Positions 14,708-21,575 of a stretch of 24,111 bases of DNA are shown one piece after another; the stretch's first letter is position 1, and each line of letters begins with the position of its first letter. A program made the translations under genes and the position numbers. Under the pieces are notes generated by a model, which worked only from the letters and a program-made list of their open reading frames with translations, was not told the origin of the DNA and searched no databases. The stretch is from assembly GCA_030152105.1 (NCBI GenBank), contig JASLIH010000572.1, positions 1-24,111 on the forward strand. The letters run 5' to 3'. Origin of the DNA: Actinomycetes bacterium. GTDB taxonomy: Bacteria; Actinomycetota; CALGFH01.

Positions 14708-15432
14708 GCAAGTCCCTGACACTGCTGCGGTTCAGCCTCGGGCAGCTGCTGGCCGGACGGCGGCTGATCATCATCGCCGTGCTGGTCGCGCTGCCGCTGG
14801 TGCTGCCGGCGGTGTTCGCGGCCAGGGCCGACGTCGACCCGGCCACCTTCACCCTCGACCTGTTCCGCCAGCTGGTCCTGCCGGTGCTGCTGCCGGTGGT
14901 GGCGCTGACCTTCTCGACCTCGAGCCTGGGGTCGGAGCTGCGCGACGGCACGATCACCAACCTGCTCCTCAAGCCGATCCCGAGGCCGGCCGTGCTCGGG
15001 GCCAAGTACCTGGCCGCCGTGCTGTCGTCGCTGCTCGTGCTCCTACCCGCCGAGGCGGTCGGGCACGTGGTCGCCGCCCGCGGGCTCGGCTCGACCCAGC
15101 TGCTCGGCGGCATGCTGCTGGCCACCACGGTCGGCGCGCTCGCCTACTGCGCCCTCGGAGTGCTGCTGTCGCTACTGATGGCCAGGGCGCTGCTGGTCGG
15201 CCTGGCCTATGCCCTGCTCTGGGAGGGAGCGGTCGTCTCGGTCGCGCCCTCGGCCTCGTCGTTGTCCATCCGCGGCTACACCGAGGGCGTACTCGCCGCC
15301 GTCCTCAAGGGCGAGGGGCTCGACCTGACCACCCGGCTGGGCCCGGTCAGCGCCACCGTGCTGGCCGCCGTGGTCACCCTGGCCGCTCTGGTCCTGGCCG
15401 TCCGCCGCCTCGAGCGGATGGACATCCCCTGA
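14704..15432 (+). CDS. ABC-2 type permease (second pair)
   Basis: 242 residues with about six membrane helices: LIIIAVLVALPLVLPAVFA near 21-39, a second near 52-70, then GSELRDGTITNLLLKPIPR (the conserved coupling loop) before AVLGAKYLAAVLSSLLVLL, and three further spans toward the C terminus. It ends RRLERMDIP, as is common for ABC-2 subunits (DVP/DIP ending). It is the last gene of the four-gene unit. Its final 261 bases lie antisense to the end of the MFS gene, an unusual convergent overlap. The substrate is not predictable from sequence. Confidence 0.9.
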   Translation: MSKSLTLLRFSLGQLLAGRRLIIIAVLVALPLVLPAVFAARADVDPATFTLDLFRQLVLPVLLPVVALTFSTSSLGSELRDGTITNLLLKPIPRPAVLGAKYLAAVLSSLLVLLPAEAVGHVVAARGLGSTQLLGGMLLATTVGALAYCALGVLLSLLMARALLVGLAYALLWEGAVVSVAPSASSLSIRGYTEGVLAAVLKGEGLDLTTRLGPVSATVLAAVVTLAALVLAVRRLERMDIP

Positions 15433-16677
15433 CGGGACGGGCTCCATCGCCTCCAGCAGATGGGGGCGGGCCAGCCGTACCGTGACCACGATGCCCAGCA
15501 GCAGCAGGCCGGTGACGGCGGTGACGACCGGCAGCCCGACCCGGTCCCCGAGCCAGCCCTGCACGACCAGCCCGAGGGCGTGCCCGCCGCCCACCCCGAG
15601 CATGAACAGGCTGGCGATCCGGGCCCGCAGCCCGCGCGGGGCCCGGAGCTGGCAGACCGTGCTGGTGCCCGAGAGCACGGCCAGGTAGACGAACCCGAGC
15701 ACGGCGATGGCGGCAACAGCCAGCGGGAACGACGGGGCCAGCCCGTACAGCACGGCCGCCGGGCCGACGGCCAGCAGGGCCGCGACCAGCAGCCGGCGCC
15801 GGCCCAGCCTGGCCGCCAGCGGGGCCGCGGCCAGGGCCGCGCTGACCGCCCCGACCCCCTGGGCCGTGACCAGGGCCGAGGTGCCGGAGGCGCCCTGGTC
15901 GAACACCTTGATGGCCACGGCCGGGACCAGCCCGATGAACGGCGAGACGAGGAAGGTGGTCGCCACCAGGAGCAGTAGGGCGGTGCGGATGCCGGGGTCG
16001 CGCCGGGCCGCGGCCACGCCGTCGGCGATCGTCCGGAGCACCCGCGACGGCGGGCCGTCGGTCCGGGCCATAGGAGGGAGGCGGATCACGGCCAGAGCCA
16101 GCAGGACGGCGCCGAAGCTGACAACGTTGAACCCGAAGGCCCAGGCCAGGCCGCCGGCGGTGATGACCAGCCCGGCCAGGGCGGGCCCGACGACCCGGCC
16201 CAGGTTGTACTGGGCCGCCCCCAGGCTCATCGCCCCGAGCAGGTCGTCGGTGCCGACCAGGTCGGGGGTCATGGCCTGGACGGCCGGCATGGCCACGGCA
16301 AAGGCGCACCCGGCCAGCAGCACGATGGTGGCCACGGCGGCCACCGAGAGCCGGTCGGTCGCGGCCAGCACGGTCAGCAGGGTCGCCAGCAGCGTCTGGA
16401 ACAGGGTCACCGCGACCAGGAAGCGGCGCCGGTCGAAGCGGTCGGCGAGCGCACCCCCGAAGGGGCCCAGGAGGACCGTCGGCACATAGGTGAGGGCGGC
16501 CACCGTGCCCGTCCAGGCCGCCTGGCCGGTGGCCTGGGTGACATAGACCCCGATGGCGACCGTCTCCATCCAGGTGCCGATGTTGGAGACGAAGCTCCCC
16601 GTCCAGATGGTGGCGAACGCGCGGTGCCGGAACGGTCGGAACGGCGATACCCGGTTCGGGTGGGCGGGGCTGGTCAC
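15172..16677 (-). CDS. MFS transporter (EntS/MFS_3-like exporter) with antisense-overlapping tail
   Basis: 501 residues from GTG 16677. The N-terminal FRPFRHRAFATIWTGSFVSNIGTWM and the loop GGALADRFDRRR after the second helix are hallmarks of the MFS_3 'transmembrane secretion effector'/enterobactin-exporter group, with about 12 helices ending near residue 410. Such proteins pump small molecules or siderophores out by proton antiport. From about residue 416 the frame continues 86 more residues, hydrophilic and rich in Gly, Gln and Asp, to TAG at 15172. This tail lies entirely antisense to the ABC permease gene. Family members usually stop near 400-430 residues, so the tail looks like a lost stop codon rather than a domain. 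The FG-GAP gene lies 40 bases upstream on the same strand. Confidence 0.88.
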   Translation of the reverse strand: MTSPAHPNRVSPFRPFRHRAFATIWTGSFVSNIGTWMETVAIGVYVTQATGQAAWTGTVAALTYVPTVLLGPFGGALADRFDRRRFLVAVTLFQTLLATLLTVLAATDRLSVAAVATIVLLAGCAFAVAMPAVQAMTPDLVGTDDLLGAMSLGAAQYNLGRVVGPALAGLVITAGGLAWAFGFNVVSFGAVLLALAVIRLPPMARTDGPPSRVLRTIADGVAAARRDPGIRTALLLLVATTFLVSPFIGLVPAVAIKVFDQGASGTSALVTAQGVGAVSAALAAAPLAARLGRRRLLVAALLAVGPAAVLYGLAPSFPLAVAAIAVLGFVYLAVLSGTSTVCQLRAPRGLRARIASLFMLGVGGGHALGLVVQGWLGDRVGLPVVTAVTGLLLLGIVVTVRLARPHLLEAMEPVPSGDVHPLEAADGQDQSGQGDHGGQHGGADRAQPGGQVEPLALEDGGEYALGVAADGQRRGRGRDRDDRSLPEQGIGQADQQRPGHQ

Positions 16678-16717
16678 CCAGCAAGGCTACCCCTGGCCAG
16701 CCCCACCCGCCCGGGTG

Positions 16718-18229
16718 CTACTCCAGGGCGAACCCGAACTCGTCGAGGGCCTCGGCGGTGCCACCGAGGCCGCCGCCGCCCTGGGTGAAGACCGGCCCGG
16801 GGGCGACCACCCCGCCCGGGCCGCCGGAGGCCTCGAACACACTGACCGCGCCGGCGAGCAGCCGCGTCCCGACGGTCTCGTCGGGAGCGCCGACGGCCAG
16901 GTCGAAGAAGCCGTTGTTGTCGAAGTCGTGGAGGAAGAACCCGCCGGCGAAGGCGGCCCCGAAGCGGTCGAGGTCCTCGGGGTTGGTCTGCAGCACCAGG
17001 CTGCCCCCGCTCGGCCCGGTGGCCGACCCGGCCAGCAGGTTGACCGCGCCGGCGTTCTGGTCGGGACCGACGTCCTCGCCAGGAGCGCCGACGGCCAGGT
17101 CCCACTGCCCGATGCCGTTACTGTCGGTCGGCGCCACCGCCTCGCCGAAGAGGTCCTCGGTCTCGGGGCTCCCGGGGATGCCGGCCGTCCCCTGGAACAG
17201 CAGCCGCTCGTTGGCCAGGCCGCCGGGCGAGCCGTTGAAGACGCTGACCGCCCCGGCCGACTGGCGGCCGTTCACGGTCTCGCCAGGGGCACCGGCGGCC
17301 ACGTCGTCGCCCTCGGTGTCGTCGAAGTCGCCGGTGGCCACGGCCGCCCCGAACGCGTCGTCGGTCTCGGGGTTGCCCTGGGTGAGCAGCGAGCCGTTCA
17401 CCAGCCCGGCGCCCGACCCGGCGAGGACGTTGACCGCCCCCGCGTCCACGGTCGCGCCCAGGTTCTCCCCGGGGGCGCCGACGACCAGGTCGTGGACGTC
17501 GTCCCCGGCCATGATCGCCGAGGCCAGGGCGGCCCCGAACAGGTCGCTGCCCTCGGCGGCGCCGCTGATCCCGCCGCCGCCCTGGACCAGCGTCTGGTGC
17601 CCGGCCGTGGTCAGGCCGCCCGGCCCCCCGAACAGGACGGTGACCGCGCCGGCGTCGCCGGTGGCCCCGACGTCCTCGGTGGGGGCGCCGACGGCCAGGT
17701 CGAAGAAGCCGTCGCCGTTGTAGTCGCCGGCGGCGAGCACGGCCCCGAACTGGTCGACGGCCTCGGGGTTGTCCTGGGTGAACAGGGGGCCGCCGCTGAG
17801 GCCGCCGGCCGTCCCGGCCAGGATGTTGACGGCGCCGGCGGCGTTGACGGCACCCACGTCCTCACCCGGCGCCCCGACGGCCACGTCCAGGAAGCCGTCG
17901 GCGTCGAAGTCGCCCTTGGCGATGGCGGCGCCGAAGCGGTCGCCGGCCTCCAGTGACCCCGCGACCCCGCCCGAGCCCTGCATGAACAGGTCGCCGCTGG
18001 TCTGGAGCCCGGTCGCCGACCCGTAGAGCGCGTTCACCGCCCCGGCGTTGATCAGGGTGCCGACGTCCTCCTCGGGCGCGCCAACGGCCAGGTCGTCGAA
18101 CCCGTCGCCGTTCACGTCGGCCAGCGCCTGCTCGCTCTCCGGGGCCCGCTCGGGCGCCCCCGAGGCCGGCCAGGCGGCCGCCAGCGAGGTCGCCAGGGCC
18201 GCCACCATGACCACGACCGTCCGTCGCAT
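16718..18229 (-). CDS. Secreted FG-GAP (integrin-alpha type) seven-repeat propeller protein
   Basis: 503 residues. The N terminus MRRTVVVMVAALATSLAAAW.. with ASGAPE is a clear Sec signal peptide, cleaved near residue 25. Seven repeats follow at about 60-residue spacing, each with a [D/G]-x-[D/N]-G-x-x-D-[LV]-A-V-G-A-P core and an AGAV segment, predicting one seven-bladed beta-propeller outside the cell. Repeats 1, 2, 3 and 7 keep DxDxDG-like calcium loops; the loops of 4 and 6 are eroded. No other domain or anchor is seen. ATG 18229 is chosen for the GAGG eight bases upstream; a GTG three codons earlier (18238) is possible. Such proteins bind ligands or surfaces; a specific role is unknown. 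Confidence 0.9.
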   Translation of the reverse strand: MRRTVVVMVAALATSLAAAWPASGAPERAPESEQALADVNGDGFDDLAVGAPEEDVGTLINAGAVNALYGSATGLQTSGDLFMQGSGGVAGSLEAGDRFGAAIAKGDFDADGFLDVAVGAPGEDVGAVNAAGAVNILAGTAGGLSGGPLFTQDNPEAVDQFGAVLAAGDYNGDGFFDLAVGAPTEDVGATGDAGAVTVLFGGPGGLTTAGHQTLVQGGGGISGAAEGSDLFGAALASAIMAGDDVHDLVVGAPGENLGATVDAGAVNVLAGSGAGLVNGSLLTQGNPETDDAFGAAVATGDFDDTEGDDVAAGAPGETVNGRQSAGAVSVFNGSPGGLANERLLFQGTAGIPGSPETEDLFGEAVAPTDSNGIGQWDLAVGAPGEDVGPDQNAGAVNLLAGSATGPSGGSLVLQTNPEDLDRFGAAFAGGFFLHDFDNNGFFDLAVGAPDETVGTRLLAGAVSVFEASGGPGGVVAPGPVFTQGGGGLGGTAEALDEFGFALE

Positions 18230-18349
18230 GTCCACCACCTCGCTGCCGAGAGGACTTGGGGTAGGCTGCTCGCTCTGTTCGTGCGTGTCCAGGTAGGTTC
18301 AGGGCATTCGGCAGGAGCAGCAGGAACAGCGCGTTCACCGCCCTGGTGG

Positions 18350-18376
18350 GCGAACGGTCGCCGAGGCGGGGCGAAC
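18350..18376 (+). promoter_or_regulatory. Paired GCGAAC direct repeats upstream of the PAC2 gene
   Basis: GCGAAC occurs at 18350-18355 and again at 18371-18376, 21 bp apart and both preceded by GG, just upstream of the -10 box of the next gene. An inverted half, GTTCAC, lies at 18333-18338. GCGAAC resembles one half of the actinobacterial ClgR box, but the spacing does not fit that palindrome. Confidence 0.3.
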
Positions 18377-18380
18377 CGGC

Positions 18381-18386
18381 TACCCT
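18381..18386 (+). promoter_or_regulatory. -10 box of a leaderless promoter for the PAC2 gene
   Basis: TACCCT fits the actinobacterial TANNNT -10 and ends six bases before the ATG at 18393. No ribosome binding site precedes that ATG. The spacing predicts transcription starting at or next to the start codon. Confidence 0.5.
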
Positions 18387-18392
18387 GCCTTC

Positions 18393-19271
18393 ATGGGCAA
18401 GCTGCTCGATCTCACCGGCCCCGGCGACCTCCCGGAGCTCCGTGACCCGTTCCTGGTCGTCCACCTCCACGGCTGGACCGATGCCGGGATGGCCGCCCAG
18501 ACCGCGGCCGTGTTCCTGCGTTCGCGCTGGAACGCGACCACCCTTGGCACCTTCGACGCCGACGAGCTGATCGACTTCCGGGCTCGGCGCCCGGTCGTCC
18601 GGCTGGCCAGCGGCACCATCGAGGAGGTGACCTGGTCGCCGACCGAGCTGCTGGCCGCCACCCTGGGCGGGGAGCGGGACGCGCTGCTGCTGGTCGGGCC
18701 CGAGCCCGACTTCCGCTGGCGGGCGTTCTGTGACGAGGTGGTCGAGGCCTGCCAGCGCCTGGAGGTGGCCGAGGTGTTCGGGCTGGGCGCGTTCCCGGCC
18801 CCGGCGCTGCACACCGACCCGGTGGCGGTGGTCGGCACCTCGGCCGACCCCGACCTGGCGGACCGGCTGGAGACGGTGCCGATGATCGTGGAGCTGTCGG
18901 CCGGTATCCAGACGGTGCTGGAGGAGCGGCTGCACCGGGCCGGCATCCCGGCCACCGGGCTGTGGGCCCGGGTGCCCCCCTACCTGGCCGGCGGCACCCA
19001 CCCGCCGGCCGCCCTGGCCCTGGTCGAGACCCTTGGCCGGCTGGCCGGGGTCGAGATCGAGACCACTGAGCTGGAGGCGGCCACCAAGGACCACCTGGAG
19101 CAGGTCGAGCAGGCCATCCAGGAGCGGCCGCAGATCGCCGAGTTCGTCGACCAGATCCGCGGCATGGTCGAGCAGGGCGCTGACGAGCGCATCCCCTCCG
19201 GCGACGAGATCGCCGCCGAGCTGGAGCGCTTCCTCGGCCAGCCCCCGCCCGAGGGCGGGGAGCCCCGCTAG
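18393..19271 (+). CDS. PAC2-family protein (proteasome-assembly-chaperone fold)
   Basis: 292 residues. The N-terminal VVHLHGWTDAGMAAQTAAVFL (22-42), the FDADELIDFRARRP segment (54-67) and the following strands match the PAC2 family, widespread in actinobacteria and archaea and related in fold to eukaryotic proteasome assembly chaperone 2. The central GLGAFPAPALHTDPVAVVGTS block and WARVPPYLAGG near 190-200 are also typical. The C-terminal third is helical and acidic (EQVEQAIQERPQIAEFVDQI). The bacterial function is unproven; a link to the proteasome is inferred from the fold only, and no proteasome gene is present here. Translation probably starts on a leaderless transcript. Its TAG shares the palindrome CTAG with the convergent response regulator stop. 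Confidence 0.9.
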   Translation: MGKLLDLTGPGDLPELRDPFLVVHLHGWTDAGMAAQTAAVFLRSRWNATTLGTFDADELIDFRARRPVVRLASGTIEEVTWSPTELLAATLGGERDALLLVGPEPDFRWRAFCDEVVEACQRLEVAEVFGLGAFPAPALHTDPVAVVGTSADPDLADRLETVPMIVELSAGIQTVLEERLHRAGIPATGLWARVPPYLAGGTHPPAALALVETLGRLAGVEIETTELEAATKDHLEQVEQAIQERPQIAEFVDQIRGMVEQGADERIPSGDEIAAELERFLGQPPPEGGEPR

Positions 19272-19936
19272 CCGTCCCGCAGCACGTAGCCGGCCCCCCG
19301 GACGGTGTGGAGCAGGCGGGGCTCGCCGCCCGCCTCCAGCTTGCGGCGCAGGTACAGGACGTAGACCTCGACCACGTTGGTGTCGGTGGCGAAGTTGTAG
19401 CCCCAGACCCTGGCGAGCAGCTCCTCGCGCCGCACGACCTGGCGGGGCCGCCGCAGGAAGGCCAGCAGCAGCTCGAACTCGCGCCGGGTCAGGTGGATGC
19501 GGCGGCCGCCCCGCGACACCTCCAGTGACAGCCGGTCGACGGCCAGGTCGGCCAGGCGCAGCACCTGGTCGCTCCCCTCGCGCCGGTGCCGCCGGAGCAC
19601 GGCCCGGACCCGGGCCAGCAGCTCCTCGAACGCGAACGGCCGGCCGAGGCAGTCGTCGGCCCCGGCCTCCAGGCCCTGGACCCGCTGGCCGAGCCCGGCC
19701 GGCGCGGTGAGCAGGATGATCGGGGTCTGGTCGCCGGCGTCGCGCAGCCGCCGGCAGACCTCCAGGCCGTCGCGCCCGGGCGGGCCGGCGTCGAGCACGA
19801 TGCAGTCCACCGGGGTCCGGCGCAGCACGTCCAGCGCACGGTCGCCGTCGTCGGCGACGGTGACGCGGAAGCCCTCCCGTTCCAGGACAGACCGGATACC
19901 GTCGTCATCGTCGACGACCAGGAGCGAACTCGCCAT
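19268..19936 (-). CDS. OmpR/PhoB-type response regulator with degenerate receiver
   Basis: 222 residues: receiver domain (1-115) and C-terminal winged-helix DNA-binding domain (about 125-220) with the ending HTVRGAGYVLRDG. The acid pair D9/D10, phospho-acceptor D49 and T77 are present. Three features are abnormal. The invariant Lys of the KPF motif is Arg (R99, GRPF). Helix 1 is about four residues shorter than usual between DDDDGIRSV and LEREGF. The D49 loop reads DAGPPGRDG rather than DLMLPGMDG. Phosphorylation may be weak or dispensable. No histidine kinase is adjacent, so it is an orphan here. ATG 19936 is chosen because GAGG sits about six bases upstream and the protein then begins at the first receiver strand; a GTG at 19990 would add 18 residues without a fold. 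Confidence 0.9.
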   Translation of the reverse strand: MASSLLVVDDDDGIRSVLEREGFRVTVADDGDRALDVLRRTPVDCIVLDAGPPGRDGLEVCRRLRDAGDQTPIILLTAPAGLGQRVQGLEAGADDCLGRPFAFEELLARVRAVLRRHRREGSDQVLRLADLAVDRLSLEVSRGGRRIHLTRREFELLLAFLRRPRQVVRREELLARVWGYNFATDTNVVEVYVLYLRRKLEAGGEPRLLHTVRGAGYVLRDG

Positions 19937-20068
19937 CTGCGCCTCGCTGACGCCGGTCGGGGTGGGCTGGCCGTGCGGGCCGGCCGGCACAGCACCTTTG
20001 ATACCGCGTCAAGCTGGGACAAGCCTGTGTGCCCAATTAGAAGCGGGTAAGAGTCTGCCGGACCCCTC

Positions 20069-20088
20069 TTGTCAACAGGGGTTGACAA
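20069..20088. promoter_or_regulatory. Perfect inverted repeat (putative operator) over the -35 box
   Basis: TTGTCAAC (20069-20076) and GTTGACAA (20081-20088) are perfect 8-bp arms around AGGG. The right arm contains the -35 TTGACA of the HTH gene. A third copy of the half-site, TGTCAAC (20098-20104), sits in the spacer just before the -10 box. Binding here would block RNA polymerase, the expected layout for repression, possibly by the HTH/Clp-N gene products themselves. Confidence 0.65.
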
Positions 20089-20111
20089 CCTCGCTGCTGT
20101 CAACCTAGGAT
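20082..20111 (+). promoter_or_regulatory. Consensus -35/-10 promoter, leaderless, for the HTH/Clp-N pair
   Basis: TTGACA (20082-20087) is followed after 18 bases by TAGGAT (20106-20111). The ATG at 20118 begins six bases after the -10 box, so the transcript should start at or beside the start codon. No ribosome binding site precedes the ATG. This is the best promoter match in the window. Confidence 0.75.
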
Positions 20112-20117
20112 GACAGC

Positions 20118-20348
20118 ATGGATGAGGCAAGCGAGCTGGCGAGCGCGGTCGACAGCAAGGACCCGCGGGTCGGGTTGCGGGCGGTGGCCGCGCTGCGGCG
20201 ACTGCTGGAGCAGCTGGAGACCCTGCAGGTGGCCAGCGCCCGCGCCGCCGGCTGGTCATGGCAGGAGATCGCCTCCGAGCTCGGGGTGAGCCGGCAGGCG
20301 GTCCACAAGAAGCACGCGGCCCGCCGGGGCCTGTTGCGGAGGGACTGA
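20118..20348 (+). CDS. Small helix-turn-helix DNA-binding protein
   Basis: 76 residues. An amphipathic helical N-terminal half (GLRAVAALRRLLEQLETLQVASAR, 19-42, with one long leucine/alanine face) leads into a helix-turn-helix at about 47-68, SWQEIASELGVSRQAVHKKHA, the common sigma-like form seen in proteins paired with Clp N-domain genes. The basic tail HAARRGLLRRD could contact DNA. Its TGA (20346-20348) is immediately followed by the ATG of the Clp-N gene, with no spare base. The two products may act together as a repressor of their own promoter, where an inverted repeat overlaps the -35. That is inference from layout and from what I recall of mycobacterial ClpC2. Confidence 0.88.
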   Translation: MDEASELASAVDSKDPRVGLRAVAALRRLLEQLETLQVASARAAGWSWQEIASELGVSRQAVHKKHAARRGLLRRD

Positions 20349-20915
20349 ATGTTCGAGCGCTTCACCGACCGGGCCAGGAAGGTGACCGTCGACGCCCAGG
20401 CGGCGGCTCGCCGCCTGGGCCACGGCCACATCGGCACCGAGCACCTCCTGCTGGGGCTGCTCGAGAACGACGGCGTCGCCGCCCAGGTGCTGAGCGGGGC
20501 CGGGGTCACGCGGGCCGCGGTCGAGCGCGAGATCCTTGCCGAGGTCGGGCGCGGCCCCCTGGGCGCCGGGGATGCCGAGGCCCTCGGGGCGATCGGGATC
20601 GACCTGGACGAGGTCCGGCGGCGGATGGAGGCCAGCTTCGGCCCGGGCGCCCTGCAGTGGCACCCCGATCCCAGCTGCCGGGGCGCCCGGCCCCGGCTCG
20701 GGCACATCCCGTTCACCCCTCGGGCCAAGAAGGTCCTGGAGCTGTCGCTGCGCGAGGCGCTGGCCCTCAAGGACCGCCACATCGGCACCGAGCACCTCCT
20801 GCTCGGGCTGATCCGCGAGGGCGAGGGCCTGGCCATGCTGATCCTCACCCGCCTCGGCGCCGGCCCTCAGCTACTCCGGGCCCGGGTGCTCGACGCCCTG
20901 CGCTCGACCGGCTGA
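20349..20915 (+). CDS. Stand-alone Clp N-terminal-domain protein (ClpC NTD-like, no ATPase)
   Basis: 188 residues made of two Clp-N repeats: 2-62 (FERFTDRARKV..HIGTEHLLLGLLE) and 119-181 (HIPFTPRAKKVLELSLREAL..HIGTEHLLLGLIREGEG). It closely matches the ClpC1 N-terminal domain that recognises substrates and arginine-phosphate, but no AAA+ modules follow. The linker between the repeats (63-118) is much longer than in ClpC and holds the segment GIDLDEVRRRMEASFGPGAL seen in actinobacterial Clp-N paralogues. Residues matching ClpC1 F2, R10, Q17, F80, K85, E89, L92 and L96 are kept (here F2, R10, Q17, F122, K127, E131, L134, L138). It could be a decoy, adaptor or ligand sensor. It is coupled directly to the HTH gene upstream. 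Confidence 0.92.
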   Translation: MFERFTDRARKVTVDAQAAARRLGHGHIGTEHLLLGLLENDGVAAQVLSGAGVTRAAVEREILAEVGRGPLGAGDAEALGAIGIDLDEVRRRMEASFGPGALQWHPDPSCRGARPRLGHIPFTPRAKKVLELSLREALALKDRHIGTEHLLLGLIREGEGLAMLILTRLGAGPQLLRARVLDALRSTG

Positions 20916-20917
20916 GC

Positions 20918-20932
20918 CCGCGGGACCCGCGG
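20918..20932. terminator. Weak hairpin between convergent Clp-N and DinB-like genes
   Basis: CCGCGGG (20918-20924) and CCCGCGG (20926-20932) are inverted copies separated by one base, so only the outer four pairs could form a stem with a loop. It occupies almost the whole 17-base gap between the two convergent stops. There is no T tract. Confidence 0.3.
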
Positions 20933-21502
20933 CTACGCGGTCCGGCCGAACGCGGCCAGCAGGATGGTCTGGGCGTCGGCGCCCGGCGGGGTCTCGGGCC
21001 GTGCTCCGATGGCCCCGGCGGCCCGGTAGTGGGGCTCCATCGCAGCGAACCAGGCGGCGCAGGCCTCGACCAGCTCGGGGTCGAGCCGATCGTCGGCCCC
21101 GACCGCCCTGGCCAGGTCCCAGGCGTGGATCAGGTGGTCGGCGAACAGCTGCGACACGTACTCGGTCGCCGGGGTGGGGCCGCTCGACAGGTCGACCGTC
21201 CGCTCAAGGGCGCCGTCGGCCTGCACCGCCGCGACGGCTTCGGCCGACGACTCCGCCCAGGCCTTTCTGGGTTCGTCGCCCAGCAGGTCGCCCTCGTAGC
21301 GGTCGCCGACCTCGGCGAGGGTGGTGCCCTCCATCAGCGGGACCGTCCAGCGGTCCTCGTACACCAGGTGGTTGACCAGCTGGCGGACGTTCCAGTCGCT
21401 GCACGGGGTGGGCAGCTCCCACTGGTCGTCGCCGACGGCCCGGACCCGGGCGTCGAACTCCCCAACCGCCCTCCGGTGCAGCGCTGCCTGGTCAGCGGCC
21501 AT
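20933..21502 (-). CDS. TIGR03086-like DinB-fold metal-binding protein
   Basis: 189 residues of the mycothiol-dependent maleylpyruvate isomerase N-domain type. The PTPCSDWNVRQLVNHLVYED block (31-50) and ADHLIHAWDLARAVG (121-135) are diagnostic. H45, D122 and H126 are the likely metal ligands, matching the His-Glu-His site of the isomerase with Asp for Glu. Many relatives are thiol-dependent transferases using mycothiol, the actinobacterial thiol, but the reaction here is unknown. The ATG at 21502 has a strong GAGGAG ribosome site five bases upstream. It stands alone: the Clp-N gene converges on it, and the MacAB-type operon upstream ends at a hairpin before it. Confidence 0.88.
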   Translation of the reverse strand: MAADQAALHRRAVGEFDARVRAVGDDQWELPTPCSDWNVRQLVNHLVYEDRWTVPLMEGTTLAEVGDRYEGDLLGDEPRKAWAESSAEAVAAVQADGALERTVDLSSGPTPATEYVSQLFADHLIHAWDLARAVGADDRLDPELVEACAAWFAAMEPHYRAAGAIGARPETPPGADAQTILLAAFGRTA

Positions 21503-21575
21503 GTTCGCTCCTCTCCTCTAGGTTCCGAGGAGAGACTATCGCGGGGGGTTGCACTCGCCTTGCACCCTCGTCCAT

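Noticed and set aside
16553..17956. 467-codon open frame on the plus strand
   Set aside because: It mirrors the FG-GAP repeats on the other strand; its own periodicity is only the antisense of those repeats.
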